Shown in pieces: positions 57,201 to 63,071 of a stretch of DNA of 64,000 nucleotides. Each line of letters opens with the position of its first letter. Within the stretch, counting starts at the first letter, position 1. The notes beneath the pieces were generated by a model that saw only the letters and a list, made by a program, of their open reading frames with translations, had not been told where the DNA came from and searched no databases. The position numbers and the translations under genes are program-made. Origin of the DNA: Zooshikella sp050749885 (GTDB lineage Bacteria > Pseudomonadota > Gammaproteobacteria > Pseudomonadales > Zooshikellaceae); assembly GCF_050749885.1 (NCBI RefSeq), contig NZ_JBOIUB010000001.1, positions 1,178,001 through 1,242,000 of the forward strand, given 5' to 3'.

Positions 57201-59041
57201 GGATATTTGGACAATAATTGCAGCCCTACCTTAGTATCCAAATAGATCGGAGTCATATTGGCCACCTTAGGTATTAAATCTCTCAGTGCATACTGAGTAA
57301 CCATTAATTTAATACCACTGTCTTCGATCATATAACTCAATCGCTCAACCGGATAACTTGGGTCTAACGGCACATAAGCTCCACCGGCTTTTAAAATACC
57401 CAATAACCCGATGATCATATCCAAGCAGCGCTCAATACAGAACCCCACTAAAGTACCGGGCTTCACGCCTTGCTCAATTAAATAATAGGCCAGCTGATTA
57501 CTGCGTTGATTGAGTTCACCATAGGTCAGTTGCTGCTCCTCAAACACCACCGCGATAGCATTTGGATTTTTATCTGCCTGGACTTCAAATAATTCATGAA
57601 TGCATTGTTCTACAGGATACGGCGCTGCTGTTTGGTTCCAATCCACCAACAGTTTTTGGGTTTCTTTTGGCGTGAGAATTGGGATCGTACTAATAGGCTC
57701 ATGCTGGTATTGTGTCAAATTAAGTAATATATAGATTATTCTATCAGCTAATAGTACTGCTTCAGCTTTTGAAAAGTAATCAGTACGAAAACTCAATTTA
57801 AGCTGTAAAGGTTGGCTATCACCATAGTCGCACCAACGCACCTGTAACGGTGTGACTTCATCCTCACTTGATAGGTGCACAAATGAACTCTTTAGATCGC
57901 CAAATTGTAGATCTAAATTAAATGCCTCATAGTTTATGATAACATCAAATAAGTCATTAGATATGCCTAACGTTTGTTTTAATTCACGCTTTAAGTGGCT
58001 AATAGGGTATCTTTGATGTCTATAGTTTCTTTTTAGCGCCTGAGATATTCGTTTTATAAAATTCAATAAGCTTTCATTGCAAGACGTTTTTATTTTAAAG
58101 GGGGTTACACCTGCCATCATACCGACAGTAAGCCGTTCGTCTTTATTACGCCGGTTATGAACCGGCACTCCAAAAACAAGCTCATCGTTTGTATTTGTCT
58201 TTGCAAAGTAGATGGATAAAGCTACTAATGTTATCTGTAGCAGTGAAACATTAAACTCTTCACATAATTGATATAGCTGGACTCTTTGCTCAGTTGATAA
58301 CTCCACCCTATAGTGATTGCATTTAGCAACCCCAAAGAAGTACCTTTTGGATAATAACAGATCAGATTTTTTTTGAAATTGATCTACCCAAAAAACCTTA
58401 TCTTCCTGATATTTATTTGACTTTAAGTATTCAACTGCTTTATTAATACTCTGTTTGTATGATGGTAAGTTGTCTAGCCTATCCAGTGGCTCAGAAGAAA
58501 TAAGCGCATTATATACTTTGGATACTGTAATACCATAATTAGTATACCCAACACCATCAGTGAGAATATGATGGGCTTTGTTTACCCACCAATACTCACA
58601 CTCGCCAATTTTAATCAATGTATTTTCGTATAGATACTTTTCACTTAAATCAAAAGGAATAGAAAGATATTGGTTAATCCATCTGCTAGCTATACTGTTA
58701 GAATCTTTCTCTTTAGAAAAATCAAAATATATCAGATTATCATTTCTGTTAGACAAACCATCAAAAATCTGAAGCAAGTGTCCATCAGTGAAATCAAATC
58801 GTATTCCAAATATATCAACTGAATTAACCGTGATTTTAATTGCTTGTTTGAAAAGCTCAACATTAAGCTTTCCTTTGATTTTAAAATAGCCTCCTATATT
58901 ATAGTGAGCGCTATCAGAGTTGACCATTTGGTCAAAATACACTTCTTCCTGAGCAGGGTGTAATGAAACTAATTCATTCTCACATTGATTCTGAGTATAC
59001 ATTACCGAATCCATTCCTTGAATTGAAGATTTTAATTCCAT
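47159..59041 (-). CDS. Trimodular nonribosomal peptide synthetase, C-A-T / C-A-T-E / C-A-T-TE
   Basis: One uninterrupted 3960-residue ORF. Domains in order by approximate residue: C1 20-460, A1 479-977, T1 985-1060 (GGHSL), C2 1080-1520 (HHIAADGWS), A2 1544-2049, T2 2060-2130 (GGDSI), E 2150-2587 (HHLIVDGVSW, DLEGHGRE), C3 2610-3050 (HHALLDGWC), A3 3079-3577, T3 3590-3660 (GGHSL), TE 3694-3945 (GHSFGG, catalytic His in EGGHVSML). All core motifs are intact, so an active assembly line is expected. The product should be a three-residue peptide released by TE, probably N-acylated because C1 is N-terminal. No MbtH-like protein or phosphopantetheinyl transferase lies in the window. No clear Shine-Dalgarno sequence precedes the chosen ATG; internal ATGs at residues 10 and 14 are possible starts. 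Confidence 0.97.
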   Translation of the reverse strand: MELKSSIQGMDSVMYTQNQCENELVSLHPAQEEVYFDQMVNSDSAHYNIGGYFKIKGKLNVELFKQAIKITVNSVDIFGIRFDFTDGHLLQIFDGLSNRNDNLIYFDFSKEKDSNSIASRWINQYLSIPFDLSEKYLYENTLIKIGECEYWWVNKAHHILTDGVGYTNYGITVSKVYNALISSEPLDRLDNLPSYKQSINKAVEYLKSNKYQEDKVFWVDQFQKKSDLLLSKRYFFGVAKCNHYRVELSTEQRVQLYQLCEEFNVSLLQITLVALSIYFAKTNTNDELVFGVPVHNRRNKDERLTVGMMAGVTPFKIKTSCNESLLNFIKRISQALKRNYRHQRYPISHLKRELKQTLGISNDLFDVIINYEAFNLDLQFGDLKSSFVHLSSEDEVTPLQVRWCDYGDSQPLQLKLSFRTDYFSKAEAVLLADRIIYILLNLTQYQHEPISTIPILTPKETQKLLVDWNQTAAPYPVEQCIHELFEVQADKNPNAIAVVFEEQQLTYGELNQRSNQLAYYLIEQGVKPGTLVGFCIERCLDMIIGLLGILKAGGAYVPLDPSYPVERLSYMIEDSGIKLMVTQYALRDLIPKVANMTPIYLDTKVGLQLLSKYPKSNIAKEVLHFNSKSLAYVIYTSGSTGKPKGIEIRHKSTAALISWSNAIYGSKSIEVFIASTSINFDLSIFEIFVSLSFGKKILLVTNALTIKNCINNQTTLLNTVPSIAKALLDERAIPSSVKIINLAGEPLTKSLVNRLYQETSVEKVFNLYGPSEDTTYSTFIEIIEGSSQEPTIGKPISNTTAYVLSPEQTLLPIGVPGELYIGGAGLARGYLNRPELTAEKFIAHPFSDNPNARLYRTGDLVRWLPDGNLEFIGRIDHQVKIRGFRIELGEIEAVLVQQPSVQETVVVAREDQAGDKRLVAYIVATGDEQTENALLDNLKNTLKQQLPDYMVPSGWVVLDKLPLTPNGKIDRKALPAPEYRHMVDEFIAPSTPTEIELVVIWQALLQINQPISCHANFFELGGHSLLAVRLVSQIRDAFSFEITVKALFNIPLLSDIATLIDQHKNHHSLGALTIPAITPRNPLETELPLSYAQQRLWFIDQLEENSAHYNIPGALLLEGYLNFCALNQALTTIIERHESLRTRFITIDGQAYQQVMPLPIDWTIEVIDLHTLEGDALQASIQKHQLAEAIKPFDLSQDCLLRGQLLKLADQQALLLLTMHHIAADGWSIGVLINELNTLYHAYCQGHANPLPPLTIQYADYALWQRGYLQGEVLAQQVEYWREQLQGLPEVHQLPLDHPRPSMQTFEGATYQHVIDKTVSDAFNRYCVSQGATLFMGLHAAFSILLSRYSGETDIVIGTPIANREQSEVASLIGFFVNTLVMRADLSANPTFKSLLQECKQTALDAYAHQQVPFEQLVDVLQPSRHLSHHPLFQVMLALQNNQQHSLNLPELTVSVQTPEFTIAKFDLTLNVSEQTEGLILDWEYNTQLFETATIERMAGHFNQLLIGTVAKPDQPVNTLTLLTEKETQQLLVDWNQTNAPCPTNHCIHELFEAQAEKNPNAIAVVFEEQQLTYGELNQRSNQLAHYLIEQGVKPDTLVGLCIERSLEMIIGLLGILKAGGAYVPLDPSYPVERLSYMIEDSGIKLMVTQYALRDLIPKVANMTPIYLDTKVGLQLLSKYPKSNIAKEVLHLNSKSLAYVIYTSGSTGKPKGVLIPHTAVTRLVINNDYVPLNEKTVIGQCATITFDAATFEVWGALLNGGRLALYPQPILDLNQFNDFINHHEINTMWLTSGLFDHFVTDAPRTSSLKYILTGGDVVSPHSVAKLYAACPDLTVINGYGPTENTTFTCCFNISPNRTKNQPIPIGCPISNTTAYVFSPEQTLLPIGIPGELYVGGAGLARGYLNRPELTAEKFIAHPFSDDPNARLYRTGDLVRWLPDGNLEFIGRIDHQVKIRGFRIELGEIEAVLAQQPSVQETVVVAREDQLGDKRLVAYIVATDDEQTESALRSELKHTLKQQLPDYMVPSVWVVLDKLPLTPNGKIDRKALPEPDYTPQADYVVPTSMIESQLCEIWQAVLGIARVSTQANFFTVGGDSIKAIQVASRAQRAGLALTTRQLFTYQTIAELALHVTTVIDTKIPQVAVDGEQTLLPIQQHFLTTQLTDAHHFNQALSIQLPPNTTQTALQHALLAIVARHDVLRLAFEQHASVWQANYHTLDLQVITDTLHCLSVTSMTDDANRRRIRDHANQLQASFDLSQPPLSRWLWIVDEATANSELIWIMHHLIVDGVSWRVLVQDLQHAIEQFNGTASVKLAPKTSSYQRWARYLKTYSESPACQQTVGYWQQVVSQPFESLPAMPLMSTDSFNQQRTARHVLPLNETLTQQLLQQANGCYHTQINDLLLTALLLAVTEWSGGDSLRVDLEGHGREALCDDINLSETVGWFTSVYPVYLHKATTVAGTGHIGEHIKVVKEQLRQIPNKGIDYGILQRFQPGTLADHRPSEIVFNYLGQFNQTMSEGDIQLLGTTTGDSVGGQLQREHVLGFNCLVIEGQWQLALDYHQGQFSAAHITQLADKYHRYLTAIIQHCISATGGYTPSDFPLVQLTQPELDQLQQVYPTLEDLYPSTPMQQGMLFHSELNSDTGVYMTQLGVQLHQLDSQRFEQCWQQLIARHAVLRTAFVPVEGQTLQLVQTQAHASWQTLDWQHLNEAEQQSHVQALLKVVHKVDPQQAPLMDFTLAQTGPADYWFIWRHHHALLDGWCLPILFKELFTLYQQGSHPQSDSLSPIAPYRAYIAWLQQQSSEHAAAYWRHYLAGFTTPTVLPLAHLLPTTAEEQAQQETGLTLSTTLTEQLQQLAQSQQVTLNSVVQAAWGLLLSRYSGEQDVVFGSTRSGRPDELPDVEHMVGLFINSVPIRLQLTDNPSLADCLQQLHQVQVSHDQYSYAPLVDIQRWSEVGSGYGLFESLIVFENYPLDESLNQQQSDLSGQFIIGQVIAGEQTNYPLSLLVLPGKQLHFKLLYQPLRYTEDTMSRLLGHLQQLLLAMTQAAATAAVTQLNLLTEKETQQLLVDWNQTNAPYPTNHCIHELFEAQAEKNPNAIAVVFEEQQLTYGELNQRSNQLAHYLIEQGVKPDTLVGLCLERSLEMVIGLLGILKAGGAYVPLDPSAPQARLQAILDDCQPAFVLTQIQLTELLSCNASQLICLDTDWHIIENHLTHQPYVLCNPDNLAYVIYTSGSTGKPKGVLQQHKTVVNIVHQQALSGQLTHAMNTLQFTTMTFDVALQEIVTSWFTGSRLVLVNNDARLNISKLVDVLIHHGIERLFIVPALLNVLTDYVIRYDVHLTNLQEIITAGEALQITGSLSQFLQDHPCCSLWNHYGPSETHVVTVEQVKTCSIGDYPPIGKPLKNHQCYVVNQANQLQPIGVPGELLVSGVGLARGYLNRSALTAEKFIANPFSDDPNARLYRTGDLVRWLPDGNLEFIGRIDHQVKIRGFRIELGEIEAVLVQQPSVQETVVVVQEDRAGDKRIVAYIVATDDEQTGNVLLDELKNTLKQQLPDYMVPSGWVVLDKLPLTPNGKINRKALPAPEYIHMADKFIAPSTPTEIELVVIWQDLLKIDQSISINANFFDLGGHSLLVMQLVATINDNLDTQIAVRDIFAYGNLKELAAFIDQQRADNRVREWIPLVRLSVEGATTPTLPKLYCVPGAGGFSIAYQALSDKLSKHAQVLVFEAKGLDGIEHPHDDWELLIDCYLKAIIAEQTKGPYFLLGHSFGGRVVFELARKLEALGHEVKVIILDTVLSNSILANEIITMSDMSVAQKVLQVVDEFTREMPQPVNNESLEPKEQLKQLMVTGGLLPANGNHQLLDGFLQVYAAQEALFEQYVPSGKLQGKLYFLYGAESFIANKITLARLSYNQYCAQKVDEYKVEGGHVSMLRPKNVHSIVSVIVSILQVSKEQTKTKEDEMIY
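51275..55846 (-). other. NRPS module 2: condensation, adenylation, thiolation, epimerisation
   Basis: C2 is an LCL-type condensation domain (HHIAADGWS). A2 pocket residues read around FDAATFEVW, MWLTSG, ILTGGD and NGYGPTENTTF give D-A-F-W-L-G-G-T-F-K, one residue off the well-known valine code (I to L), so Val is predicted with fair confidence. The T domain before E has the expected GGDSI form. The E domain retains HHLIVDGVSWR and the EGHGRE, WFTSVYP and FNYLGQ motifs, so the residue is released as D-Val. Confidence 0.82.
53907..54219 (-). repeat. A2 copy of a near-identical intragenic repeat
   Basis: Partner of the A1 copy at 57108-57420 (offset 3201 bp). Part of the next stretch (54160 onward) is also shared with module 3 at about 49567 onward, with offset 4593 bp. 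These long direct repeats inside one gene make it recombination-prone and hard to assemble. Confidence 0.9.
55847..59000 (-). other. NRPS module 1: condensation (starter-like), adenylation, thiolation
   Basis: C1 keeps the active-site HHILTDG and begins with LHPAQEEVYFDQMVNSDSAH, reminiscent of starter C domains that accept an acyl group rather than a peptide. For A1, aligning to GrsA by eye around FDLSIFEIF, TVPS, INLAGEP and FNLYGPSEDTTYS gives pocket code D-L-F-N-N-A-L-T-Y-K. From memory, such codes are assigned to Ala (or Gly) in reference tables; I hold this weakly. T1 has LGGHSLLAVRL. The A1 centre differs strongly from A2 while its flank is nearly identical. Confidence 0.75.
57108..57420 (-). 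repeat. A1 copy of a near-identical intragenic repeat
   Basis: This segment, coding the A-domain stretch from about PVERLSYMIEDSG to TSGSTGKPKG, recurs at 53907-54219 with an offset of 3201 bp and only about six or eight mismatches by eye over roughly 310 bp. The translated stretches are identical but for one residue. Lower identity continues toward 57610. Confidence 0.9.
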
Positions 59042-59510
59042 AAAAAATCTAACTTAAATTCTGCTTAAAATATCAGCAAACATGCAAAAAGAAAATAACT
59101 CTATGTGCGATCCCATAAAAAACTAACAAACCAACAACTACACTAGTTCATTTAGCAGTCAACTAATCTAACATTTAACGTTGTTTTAAATTTACAAACT
59201 CAAATACCACTAAAAAATAATGCGCTTTTTCCTACAATATACCATGATTACATAAACAGGATCGTAAAACAGCCAATATCCCCCACTGCACTGACATTAA
59301 CCTTATAAAAAAATTGCCATCTTCATCTCAAGCATATATACCTTTCTCATAACAAACTGTTAAACAATACAGGAGTTATGGTTTTTTGTTCGACATTAAC
59401 TGACCACCTGATAAGAAAATATCCACCTTGCTTAAATCGTCTCTATAAACAGTACACCATCCCCTTACGATAATCATTACTACTGTACTTCACGATTGTA
59501 GAGAATGCTT
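59042..59510. other. Intergenic region upstream of the NRPS
   Basis: 469 bp, AT-rich. It should hold the NRPS promoter, but no consensus promoter could be placed with confidence. No gene or repeat is recognised. It separates the NRPS from the broken decarboxylase gene, so the two may be separate transcripts. Confidence 0.4.
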
Positions 59511-60638
59511 TTACAGCAGTGTCGTTTTGTGAAGATCAGTTGCGATATCTTTCAGAGCAGGCAGTAAAGTATCAAGTGAACGAACATGTCCGTTTACTAC
59601 TATGTGAGCTATAGCATTCTCAACCGCCAAATGGTACTTTCTCCAAACAGCTTCACTAGGCTTAGGGAAAACGACTATATTTGAAAATTTATTTCTCCAT
59701 GCAGGAACACCAAGTTCATTAAGAACGTTAGTCGCTTGAGAGGCAATTTCTAAACAATGCTTTATTCTGCTCTGATGCTCTTCAACAGAAACTGACTTGA
59801 CTGCATACCACATCAACAAAGGTGTTAAACCATTGCGTGATCCACGAATGGTTAGATCTAGGAATCGATATATTCGACTCTTGATGTCATTGCATACAGG
59901 TGACTTTCAAATGTAAGGAATAGACCATAAGGGATTGGGCAACCCAACACTTTATGCCCTGATAAGCTTAATGAGTCTAAGCCATTATCAAAAAAAACCT
60001 CTTGATACTCAGATACAAAGGGTAAAATAAAGCCACCTAGTGCTGCATCTGCATGAATATGCACCCTATCTCGACTTAAATTCAAGTCATTAATAATTGT
60101 ATTTATCTTGCTTAGAGAGTCATATGCACCTACCATGGAAGAGCCAAAGTTAAGCACAATTATGATTGAGTTGCACTGGTGATCTTTAATCGCCCTAGTT
60201 AAGCTTTCGTAATCTATTTCCCCTTGTGTATTTACAGATATTTTTCGAATAGGCAAACTTAAAATTTTGGCGATTTTATCAATGGAGTAGTGAACAGCTT
60301 TACTACAAAGTAAGATAGGCTTATCTAGTCTTTCACGTGCCATATACAAGGCTTACAGATTCCCTTCTGTTCCCCCGTTAGTTGTATACAGCCCAAAGAA
60401 AGGTTAAAAAGTACACTAAACCACTGAATGACCTCTCTTTCAAAAGAAAAGCTATTAATAGGGTAATTGCTGACACTCATACAATTACCAGCATTATTAA
60501 TTGAATAACTTAAAAATGTGGAAAGTGAACCATAATCATAATCTGTAGAGCAGGGATATCCATAAATATGATCTTTGTGTTTCTACACGCCTTTTTAAAC
60601 AGCTCTAGCTGTTCAGCGTCTATTTTTGATAACGCCAT
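59511..60638 (-). pseudogene. Broken PLP-dependent histidine decarboxylase
   Basis: Reading across several frames reconstructs a group II PLP decarboxylase close to the Morganella-type histidine decarboxylase from memory. Pieces in order: MALSKIDAEQLELFKKAC, GYPCSTDYDYGSLSTFLSYS, NSFSFEREVIQWFSVLF, GLYTTNGGTEGNL, then RLDKPILLCSKAVHYSIDK, HADAALGGFILPF, the Schiff-base segment SLSGHKVLGCPIPYG, then DLTIRGSRNGLTPLLMW and VPAWRNKFSNIVVFPKPSEA. Lesions: a frameshift near 60575 (one A missing), one near 60390, an in-frame TAA at 60353-60355 where Gln is likely, and a frameshift near 59840. At about 1128 bp the span equals an intact gene. It lies upstream of the NRPS and downstream of the transporter on the same strand. 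Group II PLP identity is secure; histidine as substrate is likely but inferred. Confidence 0.85.
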
Positions 60639-60708
60639 AACTACTATCTACGAACTTCCAGCTAATAGAAAGGTCCATATTATGCACCAGTATTTCTAAC
60701 GCTGTCAT
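60613..60708 (-). CDS. Short ORF with strong ribosome-binding site before the decarboxylase remnant
   Basis: ATG 60708 stands six bases after AAGGAGGG and opens a 31-codon frame (MTALEILVHNMDLSISWKFV and a short basic tail) that ends 24 bp inside the decarboxylase start. The translation is not recognised. It could be a leader peptide, a fragment of a decayed upstream gene, or the original N-terminus of the decarboxylase shifted by another lesion. The good Shine-Dalgarno sequence is what draws attention. Confidence 0.35.
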   Translation of the reverse strand: MTALEILVHNMDLSISWKFVDSSYGVIKNRR

Positions 60709-60890
60709 CTATACCCTCCTTATCAATTTCATGCACACTATCCATAGCCTTTACGCTAACAGACCAGCAAAGCTGTTAAACACCTGATCTCTATCTTACT
60801 CTATCAGCTATATGCCAATAATCAGGTCCAGAGAGATCAGAGCATCAACAAAGGAAAGAAGAGTAATAATATTGTAAGTCGTAACTCATC

Positions 60891-63068
60891 CTATTTTTTT
60901 CCAGTTTGCAAACTCCACAGCTGGCTGTAGCGTCCTTCCAAGTCAATTAATTGCTGATGAATGCCCTGCTCAAGAATCTGCCCTTTTTCCAACACAATAA
61001 TATTATCGCACTGTTTTAGTGTATTAAGGCGATGAGCAATCATTATCAAAGTTCTACCTTTCGCAATCTCAGGAAGTTGCGCCAGGATGACACTCTCTGA
61101 TTCATAGTCTAAAGCACTTGTGGCTTCATCAAAAATCAGGATACTTGGATTTGTAATCAGTGCTCTTGCAATTGCGATACGCTGACGCTGACCACCAGAC
61201 AGACTGCCTCCTCGCTCACCGACCGGTGTATCATATCCTTGTGCTAATTGCATGATAAAGTCATGAGCACCTGCCAACTTAGCAGCATGAATAACTTCTT
61301 TCTCCGTCGCTTCAGGGTAGGCTAAGGTAATATTGTCTTTTACTGAGCCATTAAATAAAAAGCTCTCCTGTAACACAACACCTGTTTTCTGCCGAATCAC
61401 AACAGGGTCGGTGACGGCTAAATCCATACCATCAATAAGCACCTGCCCGCTTTCTGGCACATATAAACGTTGTACTAACTTGGTGATGGTACTTTTACCT
61501 GAACCTGAAAGCCCTGTGATGCCAATCACTTCGCCAGCTTTAACGGATAAGTCCAAACGACGCAGCACCTCTGGTCCATTATCCTGATAACGGAATGTAA
61601 CTTTTCTCAGTTCGATATCACCTTTAATTGCAGGCGGAGTTGACTTACCACTACCTACAGCTTCTACAGGCGCATCTAGAATATCACCCACTCTACGTAG
61701 TGATACTCCAGTCTGCTGAAAGTCCTGCCAAATCTGAGCCAATCGTAAAATAGGCATGGTGACGTGACCTGCCAGCATGTTAAAAGCAACCAGACCACCC
61801 ACAGATAAATCACCTGTCATCACCAAGTCAACACCAAACCATAAGGTCAGTGCTGCTGTAATTTTTTGAATCAAACCAATACCTTGCCCTGCCCAAATAC
61901 CCAGTGTGGCTGCTTTAAAAGATGTTTTTACATAGGCAGATAATTTATCTTCCCAGTGACGACAAAATTGTTGTTCTGTCGCTGAGGTTTTTATCGTTTC
62001 AATACCTGTTACAGCTTCAGTTAAAAATGCAGTATTTGTGGCATTTTTTTCAAAGGTGCGCTGTACTCGGTCACGCATGACTGGCGTAATACATAACCAG
62101 AATAATGAATACAATAGGAGAGAGCCAACCACAATCCATGCTAATAGGTAGGCATAAGAAAATAATAACGCTAAGAAAATGCCAATAAAAAATAAATCCA
62201 AGACAAACGTTAACGCAGACCCTGTAAGAAAACTGCGTATTTGGTCCATTTCGCGCACTCGCGCAATAATTTCACCGGTTTGTCGTTGCTTAAAATAATT
62301 TAGAGGAAGCCCTAATAGATGTTGATAAAGCCTGGAGCTTAACTCTGAATTTATTCGACTCGCCGCATGAGAAAATAACCAGGAACGCAAGAGACCAAAT
62401 AAAGGATCAAAAATGGCTAACACTAAAATAGCAAAGGCAAATACTTCTAAACTGGCTAAACTTCGGCTGACGAGTACCTTATCGATAACACCCTGGAAAA
62501 GTAAGGGGGTTACAATAGCAAACAGCTGGATAAATAGTGATACGAAAATAACATTACGAAACTGGGGCCAGAATTTTTTGATTGATGGAATAAACCAACT
62601 ATAACCAAAAGGCTTTTTTTGGTGATTTCCAACATCATCCCGGCGAGAAAATAAAATCCACTCTTCTGGCCAGGCACTTTTTAGCTCTTCCAGTGATTGA
62701 TGCCAAGGCTGTTGGGTTTTACCGCAAAACCCATAAACGATACCATCCTCACATTGCTCGATCACATAGAAACTGTCACCAATCTTAGCCATGACAGGTA
62801 ATGGTGTCAGCGCAATACGCTCAGGTTTAACCAACACATGTTGTGTACGCAAGCCTAAGCGTTGTGCACAACGCGCAACATCTAATACTTCATAAGCAGT
62901 GTGGTATTTACCATGCCGGTGTACAACCTGTAACGGATCCACCGCAATATCAAAGAGCTTCCCGACATGTACTAAACAATGAATAGCACTATCCAGCTGT
63001 TGAGTGTTCCTAACGGAGTCACAAGCCTCTTCAGCCATATTACGGGGTAATGAAACGTCCATATTCAT
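60891..63068 (-). CDS. Type I secretion ABC transporter with degenerate C39 domain (HlyB-like)
   Basis: Residues about 20-145 are a C39-like domain in which the catalytic Cys position is His (LDSAIHCLVHVG) and the catalytic His position is Ser (GDSFYVIE), so it should not cleave leader peptides. The transmembrane domain covers about 165-440, and the ATPase carries Walker A GLSGSGKSTITK, signature LSGGQRQRIAIARAL, Walker B ILIFDEATSALD and H-loop AHRLNTLK. This is the HlyB/LktB pattern of RTX-protein exporters. 725 aa is normal. Its start follows the adaptor gene stop by three bases. The exported substrate is not in the window. Confidence 0.93.
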   Translation of the reverse strand: MNMDVSLPRNMAEEACDSVRNTQQLDSAIHCLVHVGKLFDIAVDPLQVVHRHGKYHTAYEVLDVARCAQRLGLRTQHVLVKPERIALTPLPVMAKIGDSFYVIEQCEDGIVYGFCGKTQQPWHQSLEELKSAWPEEWILFSRRDDVGNHQKKPFGYSWFIPSIKKFWPQFRNVIFVSLFIQLFAIVTPLLFQGVIDKVLVSRSLASLEVFAFAILVLAIFDPLFGLLRSWLFSHAASRINSELSSRLYQHLLGLPLNYFKQRQTGEIIARVREMDQIRSFLTGSALTFVLDLFFIGIFLALLFSYAYLLAWIVVGSLLLYSLFWLCITPVMRDRVQRTFEKNATNTAFLTEAVTGIETIKTSATEQQFCRHWEDKLSAYVKTSFKAATLGIWAGQGIGLIQKITAALTLWFGVDLVMTGDLSVGGLVAFNMLAGHVTMPILRLAQIWQDFQQTGVSLRRVGDILDAPVEAVGSGKSTPPAIKGDIELRKVTFRYQDNGPEVLRRLDLSVKAGEVIGITGLSGSGKSTITKLVQRLYVPESGQVLIDGMDLAVTDPVVIRQKTGVVLQESFLFNGSVKDNITLAYPEATEKEVIHAAKLAGAHDFIMQLAQGYDTPVGERGGSLSGGQRQRIAIARALITNPSILIFDEATSALDYESESVILAQLPEIAKGRTLIMIAHRLNTLKQCDNIIVLEKGQILEQGIHQQLIDLEGRYSQLWSLQTGKK

Positions 63069-63071
63069 TGC

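Noticed and set aside
48346..58772. Plus-strand open frames of 62-142 codons opposite the NRPS
   Set aside because: They run antisense through repeated A-domain and C-domain coding sequence, repeat one another because the NRPS modules repeat, and have no ribosome-binding sites.
60891..63068. Transporter as dedicated exporter of the NRPS product
   Set aside because: HlyB-like sequence with inactive C39 domain and a HlyD adaptor gene points to RTX-type protein export; link to the NRPS is only positional.
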